From CAVSUR01 sp052143655 (GTDB taxonomy: Bacteria; Actinomycetota; Actinomycetes; Streptosporangiales; Streptosporangiaceae), in NCBI GenBank assembly GCA_052143655.1, contig JBKQSL010000045.1:44525-108524 (forward strand): a stretch of 64,000 nucleotides of DNA, given 5' to 3'. Positions 1 to 7,968 of this stretch are shown in pieces (position 1 is the stretch's first letter; each line of letters opens with the position of its first letter). Both the position numbers and the translations under genes were made by a program. The notes under the pieces were generated by a model that was not told the DNA's origin, ran no database searches, and was given only the letters and a program-made list of their open reading frames with translations.

Positions 1-522
1 CCGCCGTGCCAGCACGCGCTCGTAGCAGGCGTCCCCGGCCAGGATCAGATTCGCGGGAGTGCTGCCGTGCGGGGCAGCGCCATCGCCATCGCCATCGCCA
101 TCGCCATCGCCATCGCCGAGCACATCGCCGACGGCGAGATCGAGCACAACGCCGTTGGCCCGGGCATTGAGCGCAATCGCGGCCAGCGCCAGCGGGTCAA
201 TCTCGTTTGCGGTCACCGCGGCGGCGCCGGCCATCGCGGCCGCGATGGCCACCAGGCCGGACCCGGACGCCACGTCCAGCACGACCCGCCCCGCCGCCCG
301 TTCGGGGTGGTCGAGCAGGTGACGGGCGAGCGCAGTGCCCCCTGCCCACGGGAAAGCCCAGTACGGGACCGGCAGCGGCGACTCGCCCATGGCCGTCTCG
401 ATCCGCTCCCACAGGCCGAACGGCTCGGGCGCCAGGTGCAGCCGGATCTCGGGCAGCAGCGGCGGCGACACCAGGCGGGTGCTGGCCTGGATGAAGTCCG
501 CGGCCGTTATCGCGGGCGGCAT
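1..522 (-). CDS. METTL20/ETFB-lysine-methyltransferase-like class I SAM methyltransferase (3' end outside window)
   Basis: The minus-strand frame is open from 522 to the window edge, so the C-terminus is missing. Near the N-terminus it reads FIQASTRLVSPPLLPEIRLH, then PYWAFPWAGG, then the SAM-binding motif I VVLDVASGSGLVAIAAA, then ANEIDPLA. PYW-(A/x)-(W)-GG ahead of motif I is the signature of the ETFB-lysine/L11-type methyltransferases (METTL20-like), so protein lysine methylation is inferred; the substrate cannot be told. I chose ATG 522 because homologues begin just before the FI-A-TRLVSPPL segment. The frame also stays open to an ATG at 669, which would overlap the upstream deaminase-like gene and add an A/G/P/V-rich leader made of 15-bp repeats. 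A run of six CATCGC hexamers inside the gene encodes an Asp-Gly repeat. Confidence 0.75.
   Translation of the reverse strand, partial: MPPAITAADFIQASTRLVSPPLLPEIRLHLAPEPFGLWERIETAMGESPLPVPYWAFPWAGGTALARHLLDHPERAAGRVVLDVASGSGLVAIAAAMAGAAAVTANEIDPLALAAIALNARANGVVLDLAVGDVLGDGDGDGDGDGDGAAPHGSTPANLILAGDACYERVLARR
81..116. repeat. hexanucleotide microsatellite (CATCGC)x6
   Basis: Six perfect tandem CATCGC units lie inside the methyltransferase gene. On the coding strand they read GATGGC and give an Asp-Gly repeat after the LAVGDVLGDG segment. Gain or loss of a unit would keep the frame. Confidence 0.9.
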
Positions 523-600
523 GCCCGGGCCCCGCCCGCCGCCGGGGCCGGCAGCGTGCGCCGCCGCAAAGCCTGTCGTCGCGAATCCTGTTACCGCGGG

Positions 601-640
601 GCCTGCCACCGCGGGGCCTGCCACCGCAGGGCCTGCCACC
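601..640. repeat. 15-bp tandem repeat, about 2.7 copies
   Basis: The unit GCCTGCCACCGCGGG occurs at 601-615, at 616-630 with one change, and at 631-640 as a partial copy. It sits between the deaminase-like gene and the likely start of the methyltransferase. If the upstream ATG at 669 is used it encodes a VAGPA-type pentapeptide repeat. Confidence 0.8.
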
Positions 641-1015
641 TCATGGCACGTCGCCGGAGGGCCGGTCATCTCGGGGCCGGAGCGTCTGACGGATGGTGCC
701 ATCGGAAGCCGCATGGAAGATCACTGCGCCCGGGCCGGCCTCGCGCACGGCCGCCAGGTCCGCCGGATCGGGCCCGGCCGTATCACTGACCAGTGCAGCC
801 GCTTCCAGGCTGGCCGCCCCGCTGGAGACGGCCATTGCCACCGCCAGGCGCAGCGCGGACAGCCGCAGCGACGGCAGTGCCACTGCGGACGCCGCGTAGG
901 TACGCCCGGTCTCGTCGCGTACGGCGGCGCCCTCGGCCGCCGCTACCCGCGCCCGGGCCGATCGGGCCAGCGTGATGATCTTGAGATCTTCCGGGCCCGG
1001 CTCTGCGCCGCTCAC
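641..1015 (-). CDS. cytidine deaminase-like protein lacking zinc ligands
   Basis: About 124 residues. The core GPEDLKIITLARSARARV, EGAAVRDETGRTY, SLRLSALRLAVAMAV and SLEAAALV matches the small protein annotated as cytidine deaminase between the CNNM/CorC protein and era in many actinobacteria. True cytidine deaminases need a His/Cys-Ala-Glu plus PCxxC zinc site. This protein has no cysteine at all, so it is probably not a functional deaminase. GTG 1015 is the only sensible start: the upstream frame runs back into the CNNM/CorC gene without a homologous extension. The start lies inside the palindrome CTCACCCGGGTGAG, and I see no Shine-Dalgarno sequence. It is the third gene of the minus-strand run phoH-ybeY-CNNM-deaminase. 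Confidence 0.75.
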   Translation of the reverse strand: MSGAEPGPEDLKIITLARSARARVAAAEGAAVRDETGRTYAASAVALPSLRLSALRLAVAMAVSSGAASLEAAALVSDTAGPDPADLAAVREAGPGAVIFHAASDGTIRQTLRPRDDRPSGDVP

Positions 1016-1152
1016 CCGGGTGAGTCTAGTGGCCGACTGCGCCGGCGAGCCCGGTTCCGGCCTACCCGGTGCCACCGGGCGGCCGTTTCCATCGAGCCCG
1101 CGGCGACCCGGAACGGCCCGACCCGCACCAGCCGGATCGGGCTGGAACCGCC

Positions 1153-2724
1153 CTAGCCGGATCCGGCCGGCTCGTCCCGGCCGGGGGCGGGTCCAGGACG
1201 ATCGGGACCGCCGCGAGCACCCGGGCCGGGGTGGTCTGACGCGGCTGGCGCCCGCCTGCCCGCCGCGGGCGAAGTCACCTGCCCCGGCCGGGCAGCTGTC
1301 TGCGACCGGGCTGATGTCTGCGGCCGGGGCGACTGCGGCCCGGCCGGCAAATCCGGCTCCGGCCCCTGCGGCGGGTCCTGCTCCCGCGCCCGGGCGGCTG
1401 GCGACCGGGCGGGAGACTGAGCCGCCTGCTCGGCGCCGGGACGCCACTGGCCGTCGGCGAGCATGTCGCCGGGACCCGGCTGGAGCCGCCGAACCCGGAC
1501 GGTGCCGATCCGGTTACGCCGCCCTGCCAGGTTCTCGGCGGTCAGCTCGAGCCCCGCAACGTGCGCCACCGAGCCCGCGATCGGCACCCGGCCCAGCAGC
1601 TGGGCGAGCAGGCCGCCGACGGTCTCCACGTCCTCGGCCTCGATCGAGACGGCGAACAGCTCCTCTAGCTCCTCCACCGCCAGCCGCGCGGTCACCCGAG
1701 CGGTTCCCCCGCCCAGCCAATCCACCGGCGGCAGCTCCTTGTCGTACTCGTCGGTGATCTCGCCGACGATCTCCTCGAGAATGTCCTCGATCGTCACCAG
1801 CCCCGCCGTGCCGCCGTACTCGTCGATGACGATGGCCAGGTGGATCTGCTGCGCCTGCATCTCCCGCAGAAGCTCGTCGACGGGCTTGCTCTCGGGCACG
1901 AACGTGGCCGGCCGCATGATCGAGCTGACCGCCTCCGCCTCCGCCTCCCGGTACTCGTAGCTGCGGGTGACGATGTCCTTGAGGTAGGCAATCCCGATGA
2001 TGTCGTCGAGGTTCTCGCCGACCACGGGTATCCGGGAGAACCCGCTGCGCAGCGCCAGCGACAGCGCCTGGCGCAGGGTCTTGCCGTGCTCGACAAAGAC
2101 CATCTCGGTGCGCGGCACCATGACCTCGCGGACGATCGTGTCGCTCAGCTCGAACACCGAGTGAATCATCTCGCGCTCGTCTGGCTCGATCACCCGGCGG
2201 CGGGCCAGCAGGTCCACCAGCCCGCGCAGGTCCGCCTCCGAGCCGGACGGGCCGCCGCGCGGCTCCCCGCCGGGCCCGGGCGCACCGCCGCCGGCCAGCA
2301 GCCGGGGCAGCGGGCCGAGCAGGCGCACGACGGGACGCATGACGGCCGCCGCGGTGCTGGCCACCTGCACCGCGCGGCGGTTGCCCAGCGACCGCGGCAC
2401 AACCCCGACCATCAGGTAGGTCGCCACGATCATGACGGCGGCGGTGATGGCAAACACCCGCCAGCCTGTCCCGAGCCAGTGCACCAGGACCGCGCTGAGC
2501 AGCACCGTGGCCCCGACAACGGCCGCGATCCTGGCCAGCAGCAGCACCGCCACATAACGGGGAACCTCGGCCAGCACCGCATGCAGCGGCGCCGCCGAAT
2601 GGCCGGCGGACCGGCCCAGCTCCTTGGCGCCCGCGCGGGACAGCCGCACCAGCGCGGCCTCGGCGCTGGCGCACCAGCCGGCCAGCAGCAGCAGCGCGGC
2701 CGTGGCCACGAGCAGCCAGCCCAC
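1153..2724 (-). CDS. CNNM/CorC-HlyC family membrane protein with CBS pair
   Basis: 523 residues from GTG 2724. The layout is DUF21/CNNM transmembrane region (residues about 1-145, several hydrophobic helices starting LLVATAALLLLAGW), a linker, a CBS pair (about 190-310; MVPRTEMVFVEHGKTL, FSRIPVVGENLDDIIG, HLAIVIDEYGGTAGLVTIED) and a CorC/HlyC transporter-associated domain (about 325-405). A 110-residue disordered P/A/G/R-rich tail follows. The family is linked to Mg2+/Co2+ efflux or homeostasis and is often mislabelled hemolysin. The start lies 5 bp downstream of the ybeY stop, so the two are co-transcribed. The tail is long for the family and is the least conserved-looking part of the protein. 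Confidence 0.88.
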   Translation of the reverse strand: MGWLLVATAALLLLAGWCASAEAALVRLSRAGAKELGRSAGHSAAPLHAVLAEVPRYVAVLLLARIAAVVGATVLLSAVLVHWLGTGWRVFAITAAVMIVATYLMVGVVPRSLGNRRAVQVASTAAAVMRPVVRLLGPLPRLLAGGGAPGPGGEPRGGPSGSEADLRGLVDLLARRRVIEPDEREMIHSVFELSDTIVREVMVPRTEMVFVEHGKTLRQALSLALRSGFSRIPVVGENLDDIIGIAYLKDIVTRSYEYREAEAEAVSSIMRPATFVPESKPVDELLREMQAQQIHLAIVIDEYGGTAGLVTIEDILEEIVGEITDEYDKELPPVDWLGGGTARVTARLAVEELEELFAVSIEAEDVETVGGLLAQLLGRVPIAGSVAHVAGLELTAENLAGRRNRIGTVRVRRLQPGPGDMLADGQWRPGAEQAAQSPARSPAARAREQDPPQGPEPDLPAGPQSPRPQTSARSQTAARPGQVTSPAAGRRAPAASDHPGPGARGGPDRPGPAPGRDEPAGSG

Positions 2725-2729
2725 GGCGG

Positions 2730-3494
2730 CTAGCCCGGCCTTCCCCGGCTGCCGCCGGCTCCGCCCGCGGGACCGGGCTCGTCAGCGGCGGCCGGGCCGC
2801 CCGCAGCGCTGCCCGACTCGGTCACCCCGCCCGGCGCGGCAGTCCCGCCCCCGTCCTGAGCAGCACTGGCGTCCTGGGCAGGGTCCCCGTCCTGAGCAGC
2901 ACCGCCGCGCTCCGCAGGAGTCCCGTCGCTGTCCCCAGCGACGCCATCCGGCCCGGCCGCAGCGTCCTGGCCGGTATCCGCGGCGGCGCCCGCCGGGCCG
3001 TCCTGGCCGGCTGCCCGGTCCGCGCGCCACGATGCGATCAGCCGGTCTTGCAGGCCGAACATGGTCGCGTGTTCGGCCGCATCGGCATGGTCGTAGCCGA
3101 GCAGGTGCAAGATGCCGTGCACGGTGAGCAGCTCCAGCTCGTCCGCCACCGGCAGGCCCGCCTGCCGGGCCTGCGCCGCGGCCACCTGCGGGCAGATCAC
3201 CACGTCGCCGAGCAGGCCGGGGATGCCTTCCGGGTCGCTGCCGGCCGGGTCGGCCCGGCCGCCGCCCGGCTGCGGCGGCCGCAGCTCGTCCATGGGGAAG
3301 GACAGCACGTCTGTCGGTCCCGGCTCGCCCATCCAGCGCACGTGCAGCTCGGTCATCGCAGGCTCGTCGACCAGCAGCACCGACAGCTCGGCGAACGGGT
3401 GGATGCGCAGCTCGTCCAGGACGTGCCGGGCCAGTGCGGCAAGCGCGGCCGCGTCCGCCGGCGCCCCGGACTCGTTGGCGATCTCGATGCTCAC
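2730..3494 (-). CDS. ybeY: endoribonuclease YbeY
   Basis: 254 residues from GTG 3494, where homology begins ([10 protein letters not shown]). The family core is complete: [40 protein letters not shown] and the zinc-binding [17 protein letters not shown] (residues 126-142; three His). YbeY is the metal-dependent RNase of 16S rRNA 3'-end maturation and ribosome quality control. Residues about 161-254 are an unusual acidic A/G/D/Q-rich tail with AAQDG-type repeats, almost 40% of the protein. The reading frame stays open upstream across the 15-bp repeats but shows no homology there. The order phoH-ybeY-CNNM is the conserved actinobacterial arrangement. Confidence 0.93.
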   Translation of the reverse strand: MSIEIANESGAPADAAALAALARHVLDELRIHPFAELSVLLVDEPAMTELHVRWMGEPGPTDVLSFPMDELRPPQPGGGRADPAGSDPEGIPGLLGDVVICPQVAAAQARQAGLPVADELELLTVHGILHLLGYDHADAAEHATMFGLQDRLIASWRADRAAGQDGPAGAAADTGQDAAAGPDGVAGDSDGTPAERGGAAQDGDPAQDASAAQDGGGTAAPGGVTESGSAAGGPAAADEPGPAGGAGGSRGRPG

Positions 3495-3513
3495 CGCGAT
3501 CCCTGCTGCCCGG

Positions 3514-3558
3514 TCAGTGGGCCTGGTCTCAGTGGGCCTGGTCTCAGTGGGCCTGGTC
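3514..3558. repeat. 15-bp tandem repeat x3 between phoH and ybeY
   Basis: Three identical copies of TCAGTGGGCCTGGTC at 3514-3528, 3529-3543 and 3544-3558 fill most of the 64-bp gap between the phoH stop and the ybeY start. If translated in the ybeY frame they would read as an ETRPT repeat. Confidence 0.95.
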
Positions 3559-4632
3559 TCATTGCGCCCGGCTTCCCTCACGCCGGGGGCGGCGGCCCGG
3601 CAGCCGCGGGTCCGCGGCCTTGCGGGCGTCATACCGCTCGTAGGCGTCCACGATCTCGCCAACCAGCTTGTGCCGCACCACGTCGTGGCTGGTCAGCCGG
3701 CAGAAATGAATGTCCTCGACGCCGTCGAGGATGTCCTGCACCAGGCGCAGCCCGGACAGCTGGCCGGCCGGCAGGTCGACTTGGGTCACGTCACCGGTGA
3801 CGACAACCCGGGAGCCGAACCCCAGCCGGGTGAGGAACATCTTCATCTGCTCAGGCGAGGTGTTCTGCGCCTCGTCCAGGATGATGAACGAGTCGTTCAG
3901 CGTCCGGCCGCGCATGTACGCCAGCGGTGCGATCTCGATGGTCCCGGCCGCGGTCAGCCGCGGGATCGTGTCCTGGTCCAGCATGTCGTGCAGGGCATCG
4001 TAGAGCGGGCGCAGGTAGGGGTCGATCTTCTCGTAGAGCGTCCCCGGCAGGAAGCCCAGCCGCTCCCCCGCCTCCACGGCCGGCCGGGTCAGGATGATCC
4101 GGTTGACCTCCTTGGCCTGCAGCGCCTTGACCGCCTTGGCCATCGCCAGGTAGGTCTTGCCGGTGCCGGCCGGGCCGATCGCGAACACGATCGTATTCTG
4201 GTCGATCGCGTCGACGTAGCGCTTCTGGTTGAGCGTCTTGGGGCGGATCGTGCGGCCGCGCGCCGACAGGATGTCCAGCGTCAGCACCTCGGCCGGCCGC
4301 GGCCCGCTCTTGCGGCGCAGCATCGCCACGGTCCGCTCGATCGAGTCAGGCGTCAGCTCGGCACCGCCCGCCACCATCTGGATCAGCTCGGCGATCAGCC
4401 GCTGCGCGGCCGCCGTCTTGGCCGGCTCGCCGGTCAGGGTGATCTCGTTGCCGCGCACGTGGATATCGGCGTCGATCGCGCCCTCGATGACGTGCAGCAG
4501 CTCGTCGCGCGAGCCGAGCAGGCTGAGCATCGAGTGATCATCCGGAATGACGATCTTCACCGGTCCGCCGCCGGGCGGCGCCGCATCGCCGCGCAGGTCA
4601 GCGTCGCGGCGGTCAGTGGAATTGTCGGTCAA
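3559..4632 (-). CDS. phoH: PhoH-like ATPase/ribonuclease-helicase
   Basis: 357 residues from TTG 4632. The unusual TTG start is supported by a strong GGGGAAGGG Shine-Dalgarno just upstream (4638-4646 on the minus strand). A KH-like N-terminal segment (about 25-100) precedes the PhoH ATPase domain, with Walker A GPAGTGKT at 153-160 and Walker B IILDEAQN at 250-257. [13 protein letters not shown] follows. This is the PhoL/PhoH1 type found beside ybeY, thought to act as an ATP-dependent RNA-handling enzyme; the cellular substrate is not known. It heads the run phoH-ybeY-CNNM-deaminase-like-methyltransferase. Confidence 0.93.
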   Translation of the reverse strand: MTDNSTDRRDADLRGDAAPPGGGPVKIVIPDDHSMLSLLGSRDELLHVIEGAIDADIHVRGNEITLTGEPAKTAAAQRLIAELIQMVAGGAELTPDSIERTVAMLRRKSGPRPAEVLTLDILSARGRTIRPKTLNQKRYVDAIDQNTIVFAIGPAGTGKTYLAMAKAVKALQAKEVNRIILTRPAVEAGERLGFLPGTLYEKIDPYLRPLYDALHDMLDQDTIPRLTAAGTIEIAPLAYMRGRTLNDSFIILDEAQNTSPEQMKMFLTRLGFGSRVVVTGDVTQVDLPAGQLSGLRLVQDILDGVEDIHFCRLTSHDVVRHKLVGEIVDAYERYDARKAADPRLPGRRPRREGSRAQ

Positions 4633-4648
4633 AGGCCCTTCCCCGTGC

Positions 4649-4680
4649 TGGCAGGCGCCCCGGTGCCGGGGCGCCTGCCA
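4649..4680 (-). terminator. perfect 13-bp-stem hairpin between the HIT gene and phoH
   Basis: TGGCAGGCGCCCC, a 6-nt loop, then its exact complement. It lies downstream of the HIT gene and just upstream of the phoH Shine-Dalgarno. There is no U-tract, which is common for actinobacterial terminators. It could equally be a 5' leader structure of phoH. Confidence 0.5.
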
Positions 4681-4758
4681 TGGTAGCTGCGCCGGCCACA
4701 GTGCCCGGGCGTCCCGGCAGCGCCCGGGCCGGCCAGGGCGCCGGCCCGGCTTGAGTCG

Positions 4759-5103
4759 TCATCCGGGCGGCCAGGTCAGCTGGCGGCCGCCCATGACATG
4801 CGCGTGCACGTGGCCGACGGTCTGGCCGCCGTGTGACCCGGTGTTGAACACCACCCGGTAGCCGGTGTCGGCGATCTGCTCCTGGCTGGCTACCCGGTGC
4901 GCCTGCGCCGCAACCTCCTCGACGAGCCCGTCTCCGGCCGCGGCGAGCGCAGACAGATCGGCGAAGTGATCGCGCGTAATGACCAGGACGTGTACAGGAG
5001 CCTGCGGGTTTATGTCCCGGAACGCAACCGTTCGCGGCCCTTCGAGCACGCGAGCGGCCGGAATATCACCTGCGGCGATACCGCAGAAGAGGCAATCTGC
5101 CAT
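4759..5103 (-). CDS. HIT-family purine nucleotide phosphoramidase (HinT-like)
   Basis: 114 residues from ATG 5103 (MADCLFCGIAAGDIPAARV). It carries the whole histidine-triad fold: AFRDINPQAPVHVLVI, a central helix, FNTGSHGGQTVGHVHAHVMGG with the HVHAH triad. HIT proteins of this size hydrolyse adenosine phosphoramidates and aminoacyl-adenylates. Reading further upstream gives no family sequence. It sits upstream of phoH in the same direction and is divergent from the sigma-factor gene at 5335; the 231 bp between them should hold both promoters. Confidence 0.92.
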   Translation of the reverse strand: MADCLFCGIAAGDIPAARVLEGPRTVAFRDINPQAPVHVLVITRDHFADLSALAAAGDGLVEEVAAQAHRVASQEQIADTGYRVVFNTGSHGGQTVGHVHAHVMGGRQLTWPPG

Positions 5104-5334
5104 GGGCCAGATCTTAACGTGTGGCCCTACGAGAGGACTGGCGACATATATGGTTGCTCTACTGCGAACCCCCGGCGCATTACCCCCGTGCGGCACAGTC
5201 TGCCCAGGCCTGCTTTCCCGCGGCCCTGGGGCACTGCCCGGAGCGGTCGCGGCTGAAATCTGTGAGCTGGCATTGGGGGGAAGTGCGATCGTTGAGGCAG
5301 ATCCGCTGGCAGGCGTCGACATCGAAGATCAGTT

Positions 5335-5922
5335 ATGACGGCCAGTGAACCCGCGGACGTCGCTACGCGTCCTATGCACGTGACCGAAACCCTGCTGGCC
5401 GATAGCGCGGTAGGCGCGATCCCGGCCGACTGGGACGCCGACCGAGCAGTGACCGCCCTGTACTCCGCGCACTACCGGTCCCTGGTGCGCCTTGCGGCAC
5501 TGCTGGTGCGCGACGTCGCCACCGCAGAGGAAGTCGTCCAGGAGTCGTTCGTCTCGATGCACGGCGGCTGGCGCCGCCTGCGGGACAGCGAGAAGGCCCT
5601 GTCATACCTGCGGCAGTCGGTGGTGAACAGGTCGCGCTCGGTGCTGCGGCACCGGGTCGTGGTTGACCGGAACGCGCCGAAGCCGCCGCCCGATATGCCG
5701 AGCGCCGAGCAGGGCGCGATCACCTTGCTGGAGCGATCCGCCGTGGTCGCCGCGCTGCGCACCCTGCCGGCCCGGCAGCGCGAGGCGCTCGTGCTGCGCT
5801 ACTACGGCGACCTGTCCGAGGCCCAGATCGCCGCGGCCATGGGCATCAGCCGCGGGGCCGTGAAAAGCCACACCGCCCGGGCCATGGCGGCCCTGCGGGT
5901 CGTGCTGGAGCGTGAGGCATGA
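5335..5922 (+). CDS. ECF (SigE-family) RNA polymerase sigma factor
   Basis: 195 residues. Region 2 is at about 40-105 (LYSAHYRSLVRLAALLVRD, AEEVVQESFVSMH) and region 4 at about 135-190 (LPARQREALVLRYYGDLSE, IAAAMGISRGAVKSHTARA). There is no region 3, as usual for ECF sigma factors. About 30 non-homologous residues precede region 2, so an internal start is possible. The stop overlaps the next gene's start (ATGA), implying translational coupling to a probable membrane-bound regulator. The promoters it recognises cannot be inferred here. Confidence 0.9.
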   Translation: MTASEPADVATRPMHVTETLLADSAVGAIPADWDADRAVTALYSAHYRSLVRLAALLVRDVATAEEVVQESFVSMHGGWRRLRDSEKALSYLRQSVVNRSRSVLRHRVVVDRNAPKPPPDMPSAEQGAITLLERSAVVAALRTLPARQREALVLRYYGDLSEAQIAAAMGISRGAVKSHTARAMAALRVVLEREA

Positions 5923-7178
5923 CCCACCACGACACGCCGTACGAGCAGATCCTGCGCCGGGCGCTGCATGCGGCGGCGGACGGGGTCGAGCCGGAGGCCG
6001 ACGGCCTGGAGCGAATCCGCGCCCGGCTGACCGTCCCGAGCCCGCTGCCGATCGCCTGGATGAGCGCGGCCCTCGCCGCCGTGTCCGCCGTCACGCTGGG
6101 CTGGCTGCAGGCGGCGTCGGAGCGGATGCCGGGCACGGCCGAATGGCTGCGGTCCGGCCCGCTGCACCGCGGCTGGACCGCGGTCACCGCGCTGCCGTCC
6201 CGGCTCGGCCTGGCGCAGCGGCTGCCCATGGTCAGCGGCTGGCTGCACACGGCGGGCCAGGGCCTGCGGGCCGGCACTGCCCGGCTGAACGAGGCTGCCG
6301 GCAGGCTGCCGGCCCCGAAGCTTCCGGCAGCGCTGCGCCCGGCCGCGAGCCAGGGCCGCCCTGTGCCCGGCGCCCGGCCCCGCCCGCAGGGCTGGCTGCG
6401 CACGGTCCCGGTGGTCGCCGTGGCCATCGTGATCGTGGGCATCGGCGCGCTCGCGCTCATCCGCCTGCCGCAGACCCTGTCCTCCGCGACCGGCGGCGGC
6501 CTCCCCGGGCTCAGCAACTCGGGCGGCAACGGGGGGCCAGCCGGCTCGGCGAACGGTACCGGCAAGCCGATCGCGGGCAGCCAGCAGTCCGGCAGTAGCC
6601 ACTCCATCACCCCATTTATCTCGCGGCGGGCCGGCACGGCCATCTGCCCGCCCTCCGTGCCACCCATGTCGGGGGACCACAGCACGAAGCCCTCGCCGGG
6701 CGCCACGGCGAGCACTTCACCGTCGGCGCCGCCCGCCAGCCCGTCGTCGTCGCCGACGGCCAGCGCGTCGCCGTCGCCGACGGCCAGCGCGTCGCCGTCG
6801 ACCAGTGACTCGCCGTCGCCCTCGACGTCGCCGTCGGCCAGTGACTCACCGTCGCCGGGCACCTCGTCGCCCAGCTCCGGCGAGAACAGCAGTTCCCCGG
6901 CGGCGCCCGCCAGCGGCGCCCAGGCGAACGGCACGGTGACCGGCGCCCAGACGGCTGTGCACTTCCAGGCGCAGTCCCAGTCGGTCACGAAGTCCACCGG
7001 CAGCGCCGCCGCCAGGGCTGCCGGAGCGGACCAGACGCCGTGCTCGCTGAGCGCGCTGGGCTACCAGCCAGTGCAGCGCAGCAGCAGGACCGGGGCCGCA
7101 AGCCAGCCAGGCGGGACTAACGCCGGGACGGCCGCCGCCCTGGCGGACGTCGCCGACCGGCGCGGCCTGGTGGCCTGA
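5919..7178 (+). CDS. membrane protein coupled to ECF sigma factor (putative anti-sigma)
   Basis: 419 residues, overlapping the sigma-factor stop by 4 bp. The N-terminal 45 residues are soluble (YEQILRRALHAAADGVEPEA, a pattern seen at the start of sigma-partner proteins). A hydrophobic helix follows at about 47-65, then a second, clear TM helix at about 158-178 (VVAVAIVIVGIGALALI). After that comes a long Ser/Pro/Thr-rich region, including SPSPTASASPSPTASASPS repeats, likely extracellular. I see no HxxxCxxC zinc anti-sigma motif. Being the sigma factor's membrane anti-sigma is an inference from coupling and topology only. It is convergent with rsmE. Confidence 0.7.
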   Translation: MTHHDTPYEQILRRALHAAADGVEPEADGLERIRARLTVPSPLPIAWMSAALAAVSAVTLGWLQAASERMPGTAEWLRSGPLHRGWTAVTALPSRLGLAQRLPMVSGWLHTAGQGLRAGTARLNEAAGRLPAPKLPAALRPAASQGRPVPGARPRPQGWLRTVPVVAVAIVIVGIGALALIRLPQTLSSATGGGLPGLSNSGGNGGPAGSANGTGKPIAGSQQSGSSHSITPFISRRAGTAICPPSVPPMSGDHSTKPSPGATASTSPSAPPASPSSSPTASASPSPTASASPSTSDSPSPSTSPSASDSPSPGTSSPSSGENSSSPAAPASGAQANGTVTGAQTAVHFQAQSQSVTKSTGSAAARAAGADQTPCSLSALGYQPVQRSSRTGAASQPGGTNAGTAAALADVADRRGLVA

Positions 7179-7197
7179 CCCGGCTGAGCCGGGCGGG

Positions 7198-7932
7198 CTA
7201 GGGCCAGCGGCCGCAGCGGCTGAGCACCAGGGCCGCGGCCACCGCGCCAGCGGACGAGGCGCGAAGCACGGCGGGCCCGAGCCGCGCGGATCCGGCCCCG
7301 GCAGCAGCGAGCGCGGCCGCCTCGGCCGGGCTGATGCCGCCCTCCGGGCCGACGATCAGCACGATGTCGCCGTCGGCGGGCAGCGCCGTGGCGGCGAGCG
7401 GCTGCGATGCGGCCGGGTCGAGCACCAGCGCCAGCCGGGCCGCCGCGACCCGGCTGGCCAGCGCGGCGGTGTCCATCGCCTCGGTGACCTCGGGAAACCA
7501 GGACCGGCGCGACTGCTTGGCCGCCTCGCGTGCCGTCACCCGCCAGCGGCCGAGCGCCCGGTCCGCCCGCTCGGGCCGCCAGCGGGCCACGCATCTCTCG
7601 GCGGCCCACGGGATCAGCACGTCGACGCCGACCTCGGTCATGATCTCCACGGCCAGCTCACCGCGATCACCCTTGGGAATGCCCTGCACGACGACCAGCC
7701 GGGGCTGCGGTGGCGGCTGCACCCGCCGGGCCCTCACCGCGAGCTCCAGCGTGCCGGGCCGGGCGGCGGTGACGGTGCACTCGGCCAGCGTGCCCTGGCC
7801 ATCGGTGAGGTCCACCCGCTCGCCCGCCGCGATCCGGCGCACCGTCGTCGCGTGCCGCCCCTCAGGCCCGGCCAGCATGACGTGGTCGTGCGCCAGGCCG
7901 GAGCGGCCGGCGACGAAGACCGGCGGGATCAC
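7198..7932 (-). CDS. rsmE: 16S rRNA (uracil1498-N3)-methyltransferase RsmE
   Basis: 244 residues from GTG 7932. It has an N-terminal PUA-like domain (PVFVAG, ATTVRRIAAGERVDLTDGQG) and a SPOUT methyltransferase domain. The trefoil-knot motifs LVVVQGIPKGDRGELAVEIM, VLIPWAAERCVARW, REAAKQSRRSWFPEV and IVLIVGPEGGISPAE are all visible. Length is normal. RsmE methylates U1498 of the decoding centre using SAM. It follows dnaJ by 36 bp in the order hrcA-dnaJ-rsmE, the standard actinobacterial cluster. Confidence 0.95.
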   Translation of the reverse strand: MIPPVFVAGRSGLAHDHVMLAGPEGRHATTVRRIAAGERVDLTDGQGTLAECTVTAARPGTLELAVRARRVQPPPQPRLVVVQGIPKGDRGELAVEIMTEVGVDVLIPWAAERCVARWRPERADRALGRWRVTAREAAKQSRRSWFPEVTEAMDTAALASRVAAARLALVLDPAASQPLAATALPADGDIVLIVGPEGGISPAEAAALAAAGAGSARLGPAVLRASSAGAVAAALVLSRCGRWP

Positions 7933-7968
7933 GTCAGCCGCCCGGCAGCATCGGCCGCACAGGCCGGG

